Shown here one piece after another: positions 1 to 9,426 of a stretch of 64,000 nucleotides of DNA (position 1 is the first letter of the stretch; every line of letters starts with the position of its first letter). A model generated the notes under the pieces. That model was not told where the DNA came from. It did no database searches and saw nothing but the letters and a program-made list of their open reading frames with translations. Source of the DNA: Bradyrhizobium jicamae. Lineage in GTDB: Bacteria > Pseudomonadota > Alphaproteobacteria > Rhizobiales > Xanthobacteraceae. Where the stretch lies: assembly GCF_001440395.1 (NCBI RefSeq), contig NZ_LLXZ01000205.1:129424-193423 (forward strand). The letters run 5' to 3'. A program made the translations under genes and the position numbers.

Positions 1-1078
1 CCATGAAGGAGTACGGCGGGAAATAAGACCGCTTGTACGGCACCACGGCGCTGGCATAAGCCCGCTGCGAGTCGTGCACCTTCTTGAAGAACGGGTTCTT
101 GGCGCCCTCCGCCGCCGCGATCTCGTCCCACTTCTTGATGAAGGCGAGCAGGATCTCGGTCGGCGTGCGCAGGATCTGCACGCCGTGCTTCTGCTGCATT
201 TCAATCAGCGCATCGGCGTTCTGGCGTTGCCACTTGGTCCACCAGACGAGAAATGTCTCATTGGCCGCCGACTTGATGATTTCCTGATGCTGAGCGCTGA
301 GCTCCTTCCACACATCGCCGTTGATCACGATTTCGCCGACCGTCACGTTCTCATGCAAGCCAGGCGAATAGTGATATTTCCAGACGTTGTGGAAGCCGAG
401 CTGCAGGTCCTCGATGCCGCCGACCCATTCCGCGCAATCGATCACGCCGCGCTGCGCCGAGGGAATGATTTCGCCGCCCGGCATGTTGACCACTGTAAAG
501 CCGAGCGCCTGCCATACCTCGCCGGCCATGCCGGTCTGGCGGCATTTCATGCCTTTCATGTCCTCGACGGTCTGGATCGGCTTCTTGAACCAGCCGAACG
601 CCTGCGGCCCTGCCGGCAGGATGGGAAACACGACGACGTTGAGCTTGAGTTCCTTCTGATAGAACTCGTTGTAAAGCTCGTTGCCACCGCCGTGATAGAG
701 CCAGCCCATCACGTCCATGAAGTCCATGCCGAACGTGCCGCCGGGACCGCCGGTGAAAAGGATCGCGGTCTTGTTCTTGCCGGTCCAGTAGCCGGCCCAC
801 GCATGCGCTCCGTCGAGCACCTTCTTGTGGGTCGCGTCCAGCACTTCGAACGCCGGCACCACCTGGCCGGCAGGCATCGCGTCGATCTTCAGGGCGCCGG
901 CCGACAGCTTGTTCACCCGCTCGGCGAAATAGGTGAAGTTGTCATAGAGCGTGAGCGACGCCGGCCACGTGGCCTGCATCTTCAGCACCTTTGTCTGCGC
1001 CATGACTGCAGTAGTAGATCCGACAAACGCCGAAGCGAACAGGGCAACGGCGATCAACCCCAGAAACAAACGTTTCAT
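1..1078 (-). CDS. TRAP transporter substrate-binding protein, DctP family (3' end outside window)
   Basis: The frame reads from an ATG at 1078 to the window edge with no stop, so the C-terminus is missing. About 359 residues are present. The N-terminus is a classic Sec signal peptide (MKRLFLGLIAVALFASAFVG, then cleavage near AQT). The body matches periplasmic DctP-type receptors for TRAP transporters, with the segments KLSAGALKIDAMPAGQVVPA, GAHAWAGYW and WVGGIEDLQLGFHNVWKYHY. These receptors bind organic acids such as keto acids or mannitol-like ligands and deliver them to DctQM permeases. No permease lies in the window, so partners would have to sit beyond position 1. A strong ribosome site (GGGAGGAG) precedes the start. 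The ligand cannot be told from sequence. Confidence 0.9.
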   Translation of the reverse strand, partial: MKRLFLGLIAVALFASAFVGSTTAVMAQTKVLKMQATWPASLTLYDNFTYFAERVNKLSAGALKIDAMPAGQVVPAFEVLDATHKKVLDGAHAWAGYWTGKNKTAILFTGGPGGTFGMDFMDVMGWLYHGGGNELYNEFYQKELKLNVVVFPILPAGPQAFGWFKKPIQTVEDMKGMKCRQTGMAGEVWQALGFTVVNMPGGEIIPSAQRGVIDCAEWVGGIEDLQLGFHNVWKYHYSPGLHENVTVGEIVINGDVWKELSAQHQEIIKSAANETFLVWWTKWQRQNADALIEMQQKHGVQILRTPTEILLAFIKKWDEIAAAEGAKNPFFKKVHDSQRAYASAVVPYKRSYFPPYSFM

Positions 1079-1324
1079 GAGCCATCTCCTCCCTTGGACG
1101 ACGTGAGCTCGGCGATCCTTTTCTTCGTTTCTTCTTGGTCGCCCAGTCTTCAAACCACGTCTGTCACCATTCTGCCACCATCGGTGCACGTTGTCATCTT
1201 GCATTCTGGCCGCAGCAAGCGCCGGCAGCCTGTTTGCTGCGTGCGCGCCGTTGTGCGGGATCGACGTCAGCACGTAGAAGATGTGGCGAAAAGCAAGGTC
1301 CGCACTCGGCGAAGAGATATTGCG

Positions 1325-2278
1325 CTACAGCCCCCGCACGAACGCTTCGAGCGCCGCGTTAGTCTCCCGTGGCGCTTCCTGCTGCACCCAATGTCCGATA
1401 CCGGGGATGATGGTCGAGCCGCGAAAATCGGAGCAGGCGATGCCGGGCTCGGCGTAAAGGTCGACGCCCGGGACGAAGGCGCGCACGGGGTCGCGTTCGC
1501 CGGCGATGAAGACCGACGGCTGCGCAATGTTGCGTCCGCTCAATTCGGCCAGCTCGGCGAAGTCGATTGTTTGCGCGCGGTATCGGTTGAGCGGGCCGCG
1601 GAAACCGCCGGCCCTGAAGGCATCGACATAGACAGCCAGATCGGCCTCGTCCATCCAGCCCGGAAACGGCTTCGGATCGACAAGCCCATCGAGCAGCCTT
1701 GCCTCGGGAGACTTCGTCTCGAGCCACTTGTTGTGGGGCGCCGCCCCGGACAGCGCGAAATACATCTTGCGCAAGGCGGCAGCGATGTCGCTCTCCAATT
1801 CGGCCTCCGCAACGCCCTCTTGCTGGAAGTAGATCTGATAGAAGAAGCGCCCCTTGTAGAGAGTTCGCGCGAGTTCGATGAAGGGTACGGGTCCGCGCGG
1901 CCGGTACGGCACGCTGAGGCCGGCCACCGCCCTGATCTTGTCCGGGTGAAGCAGTGCGGCGTGCCACACGATGGGGGCGCCCCAATCGTGGCCGAACAGA
2001 ACGGCCGGACCATCTCCTATGTGCTCGATCACGGCAACGACGTCGGATGCGAGATGACGCATCGTATAGGCCGTGACTTCTCCAGGCTTCGAGCTTCGCC
2101 CGTAGCCGCGCACGTCGAGCGCGGCTACCCGAAACCCCCGTGCCGCGAAATGCGCGATCTGGTGCCGCCAGGAGTACCAGAGTTCCGGGAAGCCGTGGAC
2201 GCAGACGATCAGCGGGCCCGAGCCGGCGACCGCCACATTGAGTTCGATCGCTCCGTTTCGGACGGTCACAAAATCCAC
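1325..2278 (-). CDS. alpha/beta hydrolase, epoxide hydrolase-like
   Basis: This 317-residue protein has the full alpha/beta-hydrolase set of the epoxide hydrolase and haloalkane dehalogenase branch. The oxyanion-hole motif HGFPELWYSWRHQ lies at residues 28-40. An aspartate nucleophile sits in GHDWGA (about residue 98), where esterases would have serine. A late acidic residue is in GERDP and the catalytic histidine is in GIGHWVQQE near the C-terminus. The Asp nucleophile supports hydrolysis of epoxides (or C-halogen bonds) through a covalent ester. There is no signal peptide, so it is cytoplasmic. It lies 22 bases downstream of the FAD monooxygenase on the same strand, so the pair may be co-transcribed and handle an oxidised aromatic or alkene. 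The substrate is unknown. Confidence 0.88.
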   Translation of the reverse strand: MDFVTVRNGAIELNVAVAGSGPLIVCVHGFPELWYSWRHQIAHFAARGFRVAALDVRGYGRSSKPGEVTAYTMRHLASDVVAVIEHIGDGPAVLFGHDWGAPIVWHAALLHPDKIRAVAGLSVPYRPRGPVPFIELARTLYKGRFFYQIYFQQEGVAEAELESDIAAALRKMYFALSGAAPHNKWLETKSPEARLLDGLVDPKPFPGWMDEADLAVYVDAFRAGGFRGPLNRYRAQTIDFAELAELSGRNIAQPSVFIAGERDPVRAFVPGVDLYAEPGIACSDFRGSTIIPGIGHWVQQEAPRETNAALEAFVRGL

Positions 2279-2300
2279 CGCAGCCTCCCCGCCTTATCAA

Positions 2301-3623
2301 TTACACCAGCGACATCACGCGCGCCACGAGCGCCGGCTCGCGTAGCGCGGCCTGCGGCTGCAGCAGTTGCGAGACTTCCGTCGTCAGCCGGTGCACCTCG
2401 GGATCCTCAGCGGCGAGCCTAGTCAGAGCCATACCGTATTGCAGGCGCTGCGCAAGGTCGGCGGGCCGAACGCCGCGCGTGGCGGGATAGACGAAATCGG
2501 AGATGGCAACGCCCCACGGCGTCGCGATGGTGCCTTGAATGGCAGCGAAGAAGTCACGCGCCAGGCGCTCCATGGGGACATCCTCCGCCAGCAACCGGTC
2601 AAGGATCACAGCTTCCTGCGCGGCCACGCTCATGCCCTGACCGAACACCGGATTGAAGCGGCAGACGGCATCGCCGATCGCCAGCAGCCCAGCCGGGAAA
2701 GACTCCAGGCGCTCGAAATGTCGCCGTGTACTGCAAGGCAACTGGTAGCGGACGATATCCGTCAGCGGACGCGCGTCCTTGACCGCGTCGTAAATCGTCG
2801 ACGTGCGCAAGCTCCTGACGAAATCCATAAATCCCGCGCGGTCGTCCGGAGGCGCATCGCCATGATTGCCTCCGACAGAAAGCAGCCATCGCCGGTTCTC
2901 GATCGGAAACAGGAATGCCCCGCGGCTGCTCGCGGGTGCGGACGGCAGGACGATATTGCCGAGCCAGCCGGCGTTGTGATCGGGCCTCTCGACGATGGTG
3001 CTCGCATATGCCTGATCGATGCCGATCTCGGTTTCTTCGGGCCCCTGCAACGCAAGCTCTTCGAGCAGTTGCAGCGTCAGGCCGCAGCGGCCGGAGGCTT
3101 CAACCACCAGGTCGGCTTCAACAGTCACAGCAGGACCATCTCCGCTGTCATAACGGACCGCCTCGATCCGCGTCGCATCGCGCGAGGCGACAAGTCCGGT
3201 CACGCGGGAGCGCATGCAAATGCCGATGTTCGGGGCCTGCAGGACGCGTCGTCGCGTAACGGCTTCGAGCAGCGGGCGCGACATGCTGAAAATATCGAAG
3301 CCGAGATCGCGAATGGGGAATGGATCGAAGCCGGGGCGCTCGAACCGGAGGTCCTTCCCGGCTCGGATCCTCACCGCGCCAGCTTCCGCCAGATCGTGCT
3401 CAAACCCCGGAAACAGCGCCTGCAGCGCCTTCAGCCCACCCGCGAGCAGCATGTGGGCGTGCTGGCATTGCGGCGTCCCCCTCCGCGGCGCGGCCTCCGC
3501 AGGAAGCGTATCCCGCTCGATGACCGTGACCTTTCCGAAATGCCCTGAGATCGCCTGAGCGGCCGTAAGCCCGGCCATGCCGGCGCCAATCACCACGGCA
3601 TGAGTTCTTGCAGGATCTGGCAC
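2301..3623 (-). CDS. FAD-dependent monooxygenase / oxidoreductase
   Basis: A Rossmann dinucleotide-binding motif (VVIGAGMAGLTAAQAI) is right at the N-terminus, followed by an acidic strand end (VIERD). A second FAD contact (LLAIGDAVCRFNPVFGQGMS) resembles the GDAxH region of p-hydroxybenzoate-hydroxylase and halogenase-like flavoproteins. I place the start at a GTG (3623), because GGGAGGAAATC lies just upstream and the Rossmann fold begins within ten residues. A longer frame reaches back to 3698 but adds 25 non-conserved residues. Length from the GTG is 440 residues. It probably hydroxylates or oxidises a small molecule in the cytoplasm using NAD(P)H. It runs into the epoxide-hydrolase-like gene. 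The substrate is not predictable. Confidence 0.82.
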   Translation of the reverse strand: MPDPARTHAVVIGAGMAGLTAAQAISGHFGKVTVIERDTLPAEAAPRRGTPQCQHAHMLLAGGLKALQALFPGFEHDLAEAGAVRIRAGKDLRFERPGFDPFPIRDLGFDIFSMSRPLLEAVTRRRVLQAPNIGICMRSRVTGLVASRDATRIEAVRYDSGDGPAVTVEADLVVEASGRCGLTLQLLEELALQGPEETEIGIDQAYASTIVERPDHNAGWLGNIVLPSAPASSRGAFLFPIENRRWLLSVGGNHGDAPPDDRAGFMDFVRSLRTSTIYDAVKDARPLTDIVRYQLPCSTRRHFERLESFPAGLLAIGDAVCRFNPVFGQGMSVAAQEAVILDRLLAEDVPMERLARDFFAAIQGTIATPWGVAISDFVYPATRGVRPADLAQRLQYGMALTRLAAEDPEVHRLTTEVSQLLQPQAALREPALVARVMSLV

Positions 3624-3797
3624 GATTTCCTCCCGGAGCGGAGTGCAATGGGACCCAAGATGGATCAACGAACGCGTGCGCCCGGCGCAGCCGGGCAATC
3701 CGAGCCTATCCGATCTTTTTTGCGGCGATGGTGAAACGCATCACAAGTCGGGTGGGAACCCACCGCCAAAATGTCATTTCCACGTTGCAAACTGCGC

Positions 3798-6700
3798 CTA
3801 GGTTACAGTGGCTCCTGCTTGTCCGGGCTCAACTTTCGTTACAGACGGCTTTCCAAGCGCCGCGCCCTTCACCAGCGCGTAGATCGCGGGGATCACGATC
3901 AGCGTCAGCAGCGTCGACGAAATCATGCCGCCGATCATCGGCACGGCGATGCGCTGCATGATTTCCGAACCGGTGCCGGTGCTCCACATGATCGGCAACA
4001 GACCGGCCATGATCGCGACCACCGTCATCATCTTCGGGCGCACGCGCTCCACCGCGCCCTCCATGATGGCGTCGTAGAGATCGGCGCGCGTCAGTGCGCC
4101 GCCTTCGGCCGTCCTGCGTGCCCGACGCTCGTCGAGCGCCTGGTTGAGATAGATCAGCATCACCACGCCGGTCTCGGCGGCGACGCCCGCCAGCGCGATG
4201 AAGCCGACCACGACCGCCACCGAGAGGTTGAAGCCGAGCCACCACATCAGCCAGAGGCCGCCGACCAGCGCGAACGGCAACGACAGCATGACGATCAGCG
4301 TTTCCGTCAGCGAACGGAAGTTGAGATAGAGCAGCAGAAAGATGATCGCAAGCGTCACCGGCACCACGATCTTGAGCCGCGCCGTCGCCCGCTCCAGATA
4401 CTCATACTGCCCGCTCCACATGACGTAGGCGCCCGGCGGAAACTGGATGCTGGCCTTCACCGCGGCCTGCGCGTCGGCGACATAGCCGCCGATGTCGCGA
4501 TCCCTGATATCGACATAGACGTAAGTCGCGAGCTGACCATTCTCGGTCCGGATCGTGGTCGGCCCGCGCGCCGGCGATACCTTGGCGACCTCGCCGAGCG
4601 GGACCGCCCCGCCGGCCGGCATCGGCACCAGCACGTCGCGCGCGATCGCGGTCGGATCGCTGCGCAGGTCTCTGGGGTAGCGCATGTTGACGGAGAAGCG
4701 TTGGCGGCCCTCCACCGTGGTCGTCACCGTCTGGCCGCCGAGTGCGGTGGCGATGACGTCCTGCACGTCCTGCACCATGATGCCATAACGCGCCAGCGCC
4801 GCCCGGTCCGGCACGATGTCGAGATAGTAGCCGCCGATGCCGCGCTCGGCATAGGCCGAGGATGTACCCGGCACGGTGCGCAGCACCTGCTCGACCTGTT
4901 TGGCCAGCCGGTCGATCTCGACCAGGTCGGTACCGATCACCTTGACGCCGATCGGGGTCCGGATGCCCGTCGAGAGCATGTCGATGCGCGCCTTGATCGG
5001 CTGGGTCCAGGCGTTGGAGACGCCGGGAAACTGCAGCGCCTTGTCCATCTCCGCCGTCAGGCTCTCCAGCGTCAGCCCGACCCGCCATTCGGATTTCGGC
5101 TTCAGATTGATGATCGTTTCGAACATCTCGGTCGGCGCCGGATCGGTCGCGGTCGCGGCGCGGCCGGCCTTGCCGTACACCGACGCCACCTCGGGAAAGC
5201 TGCGGATGATCCTGTCCTGCACCTGCAGCAATTCGCTGGCCTTGGTCACGGAAAGCCCGGGCAGTGTGGTCGGCATATAGAGCAGCGTGCCCTCGTTCAG
5301 GTTCGGCATGAATTCGGTGCCGAGCTGCCGCGCCGGCCATACCGTTGCAGCCAGAATGCCGATCGCGATCAGGATCACGAGGATCTTCGCGCGCATCACG
5401 CCCTTGATGACCGGGCGATAGATCCAGATCAGGAAGCGGTTGATCGGATTCCTGTGCTCCGGAATGATCCTTCCGCGCACGAACAGCACCATCAGCGCCG
5501 GCACCAGCGTCACCGACAACAGCGCCGCCGCCGCCATCGCAAAGGTCTTGGTGAAAGCCAGCGGACTGAACAACCGGCCCTCCTGCGACTCCAGCGTGAA
5601 GATCGGCATGAACGAGACGGTGATGATCAGCAGGCTGAAGAACAGCGCCGGCCCGACCTGGGATGCCGCCTCGATCAGGATGGTCAGACGGGATTGCCCG
5701 GGCTCCGCCCGCTCGAGGTGCTTGTGCGCGTTCTCGATCATGACAATCGCCGCATCGACCATCGCGCCGATCGCGATCGCAATACCGCCAAGACTCATGA
5801 TGTTGGAGCCGATGCCGAGCAGCTTCATCGCGCCGAACGCCATCAGCACGCCGACCGGCAACATCAGGATCGCAACCAGCGCGCTGCGGACGTGCAGCAG
5901 GAACACGATGCACACCAATGCAACGATGATGCACTCCTCCAGCAACGTGTTCTTGAGCGTGGCGATGGCGGCGTTGATCAGATTGGAGCGGTCGTAGACC
6001 GGCACGATCTCGACCGATTTCGGCAGGCTGGAAGCAATCTCCGCAAAGCGCTTCTTGACGTTCTGGATCACATCCAGCGCATTGACGCCGAAGCGCTGCA
6101 GCACGATGCCGCTTGCCGCCTCGCCCTCGCCGTTGAGTTCACCGATGCCGCGGCGCTCGTCCGGGCCGAGCTCGACGCGGGCGATATCCCTGAGCAGCAC
6201 CGGCGTGCCGTTGCTGGCCTTCAGCACGATGTTGCCGAGATCGTTGATGCCTTTCAGATAGCCCTTGCCGCGGATCACATATTCGAATTCGGAGAGTTCG
6301 ACGGTGCGGCCGCCGACATCGGCATTGCTGGCGCGGATCGCATCCCGCATCTTCGGCATGGTGATGCCGAGATCGCGCATCCGCTGCGGATCGAGCACGA
6401 CGTTATATTGCCGCACAAAGCCGCCGACGCTGGCGACCTCGGCAACGCCTTCCGCCTTCGCCAGCGCGAATTTCAGGTTCCAGTCCTGAATGGCGCGGGT
6501 ATCGGAGAGATTGAGCTCGTTCGACATCACGGCATATTGGTAGACCCAGCCGACACCGGTGGCGTCTGGACCGATGGTCGGCGTCACGCCGGCCGGCAGC
6601 CTTGAAGCCGCGCCGTTGAGGAATTCCAGCACGCGCGAACGCGCCCAGTAGATGTCGGTGCCGTCCTCGAAGATGACATAGACGAACGACACGCCGAAGA

Positions 6701-6959
6701 ACGAGAACCCGCGCACCACCTTGGAACGCGGCACCGTGAGCATCGCCGTGGTCAAGGGATAGGTGACCTGGTCCTCGATCACCTGCGGCGCCTGCCCCGG
6801 ATATTCGGTGTAGACGATCACCTGGGTGTCCGAGAGATCCGGAATCGCGTCGAGAGGCAGATGCGCGAGCGCGTAGAGGCCGGCGGCAGCGGCAAAGCCG
6901 GTGCCGAACAATACCAGCACAAGGTTGCGCGCCGACCATGCGATGAGGCGGGCGATCAT
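3798..6959 (-). CDS. cusA: CusA-type heavy metal efflux RND transporter
   Basis: This 1053-residue RND proton antiporter has the usual length and twelve-helix layout, with an N-terminal helix (NLVLVLFGTGFAAAAGLYAL) and two large periplasmic loops. The TM4 segment AIGAMVDAAIVMIENAHK is the form found in Cu(I)/Ag(I) exporters (HME4 group). The zinc/cobalt CzcA branch has DGAVVIVEN there. CusA in a tripartite pump takes metal from the periplasm or cytoplasm and passes it outward through an outer-membrane channel. It overlaps the upstream cusB by ATGA (6956-6959), so translation is coupled. No cusC outer-membrane gene is adjacent, so the channel must come from elsewhere. A long open frame on the opposite strand (about 3771-6605) is a high-GC shadow. 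Confidence 0.94.
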   Translation of the reverse strand: MIARLIAWSARNLVLVLFGTGFAAAAGLYALAHLPLDAIPDLSDTQVIVYTEYPGQAPQVIEDQVTYPLTTAMLTVPRSKVVRGFSFFGVSFVYVIFEDGTDIYWARSRVLEFLNGAASRLPAGVTPTIGPDATGVGWVYQYAVMSNELNLSDTRAIQDWNLKFALAKAEGVAEVASVGGFVRQYNVVLDPQRMRDLGITMPKMRDAIRASNADVGGRTVELSEFEYVIRGKGYLKGINDLGNIVLKASNGTPVLLRDIARVELGPDERRGIGELNGEGEAASGIVLQRFGVNALDVIQNVKKRFAEIASSLPKSVEIVPVYDRSNLINAAIATLKNTLLEECIIVALVCIVFLLHVRSALVAILMLPVGVLMAFGAMKLLGIGSNIMSLGGIAIAIGAMVDAAIVMIENAHKHLERAEPGQSRLTILIEAASQVGPALFFSLLIITVSFMPIFTLESQEGRLFSPLAFTKTFAMAAAALLSVTLVPALMVLFVRGRIIPEHRNPINRFLIWIYRPVIKGVMRAKILVILIAIGILAATVWPARQLGTEFMPNLNEGTLLYMPTTLPGLSVTKASELLQVQDRIIRSFPEVASVYGKAGRAATATDPAPTEMFETIINLKPKSEWRVGLTLESLTAEMDKALQFPGVSNAWTQPIKARIDMLSTGIRTPIGVKVIGTDLVEIDRLAKQVEQVLRTVPGTSSAYAERGIGGYYLDIVPDRAALARYGIMVQDVQDVIATALGGQTVTTTVEGRQRFSVNMRYPRDLRSDPTAIARDVLVPMPAGGAVPLGEVAKVSPARGPTTIRTENGQLATYVYVDIRDRDIGGYVADAQAAVKASIQFPPGAYVMWSGQYEYLERATARLKIVVPVTLAIIFLLLYLNFRSLTETLIVMLSLPFALVGGLWLMWWLGFNLSVAVVVGFIALAGVAAETGVVMLIYLNQALDERRARRTAEGGALTRADLYDAIMEGAVERVRPKMMTVVAIMAGLLPIMWSTGTGSEIMQRIAVPMIGGMISSTLLTLIVIPAIYALVKGAALGKPSVTKVEPGQAGATVT

Positions 6960-8350
6960 GGCTGGCTCCCCTCGGCAAAGCCTTTCAATGCCGCTTTCAG
7001 ATTGCTTTCGGCATCGATCAGGAAGTTGGCTGACGTCACCACCGGATCGTTGTCGGCAAGCCCCTCGCGTATCTCGACATAGCCTTCGCCGCGATGGCCA
7101 AGCTTGACCTCGCGCGGCTCAAATCGCCCTTCTCCCTTGTCGACCAGCACCGCCTGCCGGCTGCCGGTATCCATGACCGAGCTTTCCGGAACGGCGAGCA
7201 CGGCCGTCCCACTGCCGGTCTCGATCTCGGCATCGACATACATATCGTGGATCAGCAGGAGATCCGGATTGGACAGTTCGACCCGCACCCGCGCGGTCCG
7301 CGTCTCCCTGGTGATCGCCGGATAGATCACGTTGATCTTGCCTGCGAACTCGCGCCCGGGGAAACCTCTCGCGCGCACGATCGCGCGCTGGCCCACCGCC
7401 ATCGCCCCCAGATCGCGTTCGGCGACGTCGATCATGGCCCACATCACCGAATGGTCGGCGATCCTGAACAGGGTCTCGCCCGGTTGGGCACGCATGCCCT
7501 CGACGACGTTGCGTTCGAGAACGATGCCGTCGCGCGGCGAGGTCCATTCGATCCCGATCGGAACGTTGCGGCCTTTCTCGATGGCGACGATCGCCGCTTC
7601 CGGAACGTCGAGATTCATCAGCCGCTGGCGCGATCCCCTGCCATAGGATCCCTCGGCGCCGCCGGTGACTTTTGAGTTCAGTGTCGAGATGTATTCCGCC
7701 GCGGCCGACGAAACCGCCGGGCTATAGATTTCCATCAGGGGCTGGCCCTTGACGACATGCGCCCCCGTAGTGACATCGGCGACCTTCTGAACATAGCTTT
7801 CGGCGCGCATCGCGATCACGGAGACGCGGCGCTCGTCGAGCTGGATGGTGCCGGGCGCGCGCACCGTCGTGCGGATCACGCGCCGCGCGGCCAGCTCCGA
7901 CTTGACGCCGGTGCGCTGGATCTTGCCCGGCGAGACCTTGACCGATCCGTCGTCGTTGTCCTCGCCCTCGTAGACGGGGATGTAGTCCATCCCCATCGAG
8001 TCCTTCTTCGGCGTCGGCGAGACATCCGGCAGGCCCATCGGGTTGCGGTAGTATTTGATCTTGCGGCCGGCGGGCGGCGCTGCGCTCTCCTCGGGATCGT
8101 CAAAACTGATGTCCGCGCCGCGCGGAACGGCGCGGTAGTCGCGGCCATCGGGCGTCTTCTTCGGCGTCAGCGAATAGAACGGCTTGCCGTCCGGATCCTG
8201 ATAGTAGATCGGCGCGCCCGCCGGGGCGCTCGCCTGAGCGATGACATGCGCATGCTCGCCGCCCGGCAAGAGATAGGGACGCGCGAAGACGCCGGCGATC
8301 ACGGCCGCCGTCACGGCAGCAGCAATCGCAACCTGAAAGGACCGCTTCAT
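6956..8350 (-). CDS. cusB: CusB-type efflux RND periplasmic adaptor
   Basis: Membrane-fusion (adaptor) subunit of the copper/silver pump, 464 residues from the ATG at 8350. That start sits in an ATGA overlap with the upstream gene. An N-terminal membrane anchor (VAIAAAVTAAVIAGVFA) is followed by two copies of a heavy-metal-binding module. The first is YYQDPDGKPFYSLTPKKT (about residues 45-70). The second, YYRNPMGLPDVSPTPKKD, ends SMGMDYIPVYEG (about 95-125). Lipoyl/beta-barrel adaptor regions follow, with VTTGAHVVKGQPLMEIYSP characteristic. CusB collects Cu(I) or Ag(I) from periplasmic chaperones and docks CusA to the outer-membrane channel. The first module is degenerate, lacking the Met-Gly-Met of the second. 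An upstream extension to 8428 is out of keeping with the overlap and is not used. Confidence 0.92.
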   Translation of the reverse strand: MKRSFQVAIAAAVTAAVIAGVFARPYLLPGGEHAHVIAQASAPAGAPIYYQDPDGKPFYSLTPKKTPDGRDYRAVPRGADISFDDPEESAAPPAGRKIKYYRNPMGLPDVSPTPKKDSMGMDYIPVYEGEDNDDGSVKVSPGKIQRTGVKSELAARRVIRTTVRAPGTIQLDERRVSVIAMRAESYVQKVADVTTGAHVVKGQPLMEIYSPAVSSAAAEYISTLNSKVTGGAEGSYGRGSRQRLMNLDVPEAAIVAIEKGRNVPIGIEWTSPRDGIVLERNVVEGMRAQPGETLFRIADHSVMWAMIDVAERDLGAMAVGQRAIVRARGFPGREFAGKINVIYPAITRETRTARVRVELSNPDLLLIHDMYVDAEIETGSGTAVLAVPESSVMDTGSRQAVLVDKGEGRFEPREVKLGHRGEGYVEIREGLADNDPVVTSANFLIDAESNLKAALKGFAEGSQP

Positions 8351-8754
8351 TTGTCGGCCTGAATCACGAGCTTGTTGTCGACGGTGCCGGTTTCGCCCTG
8401 CACCTTGGCGCCGAGCGACAATTGCCATCGGCCTTCCATGGTGAAATCGGCCTTGAAGCGGTAGGTGCCCGGCTCCGATCCCGGCAACGGCGTCAGCTCG
8501 CTCACCATCTCCTGCATGGCATCCGGCGCCATATCGAGACGCGTCGCAAAGATCACCGCGTCAGGCACGGTCTTTCCGGTCCGCGTGTCTTCCAGTCTGA
8601 CCGCGATCGTCTGGCCGGGGCCGACCTTGACGGTCGGCTCGACCAGTTTGAATTCGTAATCCTTGATGTCGGCGAACGCGACGGTGGCGGCGCAGCTCAG
8701 GGCAGCGCCGGTCAGCGCAACCCGCAGGCCACGCGAAAACGGAATAGCTTTCAT
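8347..8754 (-). CDS. exported YtkA/FixH-like protein of the copper operon
   Basis: A 135-residue protein with a clear signal peptide (RVALTGAALSCAATVAFA) and a small beta-sandwich-like domain: DYEFKLVEPTVKVGPGQTIA, PDAVIFATRLDMAPDAMQEM, then YRFKADFTMEGRWQLSL. This resembles the YtkA/FixH-like periplasmic domain found beside copper-handling genes. The Met-rich stretch DMAPDAMQEM could offer soft-metal ligands. Its stop overlaps the start of cusB by ATGA, and the first gene of the operon lies 81 bases upstream. By position it may act as a periplasmic accessory or chaperone in place of CusF, but this is inference; no CusF-type fold is recognisable. Confidence 0.75.
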   Translation of the reverse strand: MKAIPFSRGLRVALTGAALSCAATVAFADIKDYEFKLVEPTVKVGPGQTIAVRLEDTRTGKTVPDAVIFATRLDMAPDAMQEMVSELTPLPGSEPGTYRFKADFTMEGRWQLSLGAKVQGETGTVDNKLVIQADK

Positions 8755-8835
8755 CCTGGTATCCTCGATCTCATGGTCAGCCGCGCCAGGGCGGCATGGG
8801 CGCGCACGCCGCGAGGCGCCGCGCGCGAATCGGCG

Positions 8836-9207
8836 TTACGCCGAAAGGACCAGGGACCGGGGAGGTTTTGGCGGAGGCGAATATCCAACGCCGTCCACTT
8901 CGGGATCGCTGCCGGGGAGCAGCGTGCGAAGCGTCACGGGTCGGATTTCGGTGACAGCGGCCGGCAGCGGCGCCTGCAACGTCGTCGACACGCACAGCGC
9001 CATCAACGGGCACTGGTCGCAATCGGCCGGCGCCGATTTATCCGGGCAGCACGGCATATCGTCGGACATGGCGGCGTCATCGGCCATCGACGTCATCGCC
9101 ATCGATGCCATGGCAGTCGTATTCGCCCGCGCCGTGAGCGGGGCGATGACGAGGCCGACGATCACGAGGACCGCCAGCAGCCGGCAAAGGAGGATCGAAC
9201 GTTTCAC
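8836..9207 (-). CDS. small Cys/Met-rich exported protein, first gene of cus operon
   Basis: This 123-residue protein is read from a GTG at 9207, giving a compact N-terminal hydrophobic segment (KRSILLCRLLAVLVIVGLVI). An in-frame ATG at 9255 is an alternative start; neither has a convincing ribosome site. After the membrane segment comes a Met-rich stretch (TTAMASMAMTSMADDAAMSD) and a Cys cluster (DMPCCPDKSAPADCDQCPLM, then ALC). The C-terminus is a plain linker rich in proline. The soft-metal ligands and the position at the head of the cus operon suggest metal sensing or buffering in the periplasm. It resembles small DUF2946-like proteins near copper genes, but I do not assign a family firmly. 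Confidence 0.65.
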   Translation of the reverse strand: MKRSILLCRLLAVLVIVGLVIAPLTARANTTAMASMAMTSMADDAAMSDDMPCCPDKSAPADCDQCPLMALCVSTTLQAPLPAAVTEIRPVTLRTLLPGSDPEVDGVGYSPPPKPPRSLVLSA

Positions 9208-9426
9208 GAAACCAGTTTCGCACACCAAGGCCCATGATGGGAAGTGAAGTTCCATCACGAAGTCGCGGGTTTCCTTAACATAAGCAGACGGAGCAAGGTC
9301 GCATTTGCGATCAGTCAACCATCCGCGGACCCGAATTCGGGCCTGTCAGAACATTTTTGACTGCCGCGACTTGAAGGGATGACCGCCCCCGGTAGCGGTC
9401 CCGCCCCCAGCCAAGGAGCTTAAGCC

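Noticed and set aside
74..2422. Long plus-strand frame antisense to the TRAP, epoxide hydrolase and monooxygenase genes
   Set aside because: No recognisable domains; codon pattern is the shadow of three well-supported minus-strand genes in high-GC DNA.
3729..3770. Short GGTGGG/CCCACC hairpin after cusA
   Set aside because: Loop of two bases and no T-run on the minus strand, so not reported as a terminator.
3771..6605. 944-codon plus-strand frame antisense to cusA
   Set aside because: Composition is Arg/His/Asp-rich with no motif, as expected for the antisense of an RND gene.
8350..8428. Upstream extension of cusB
   Set aside because: The ATGA overlap and the signal-anchor favour the start at 8350.
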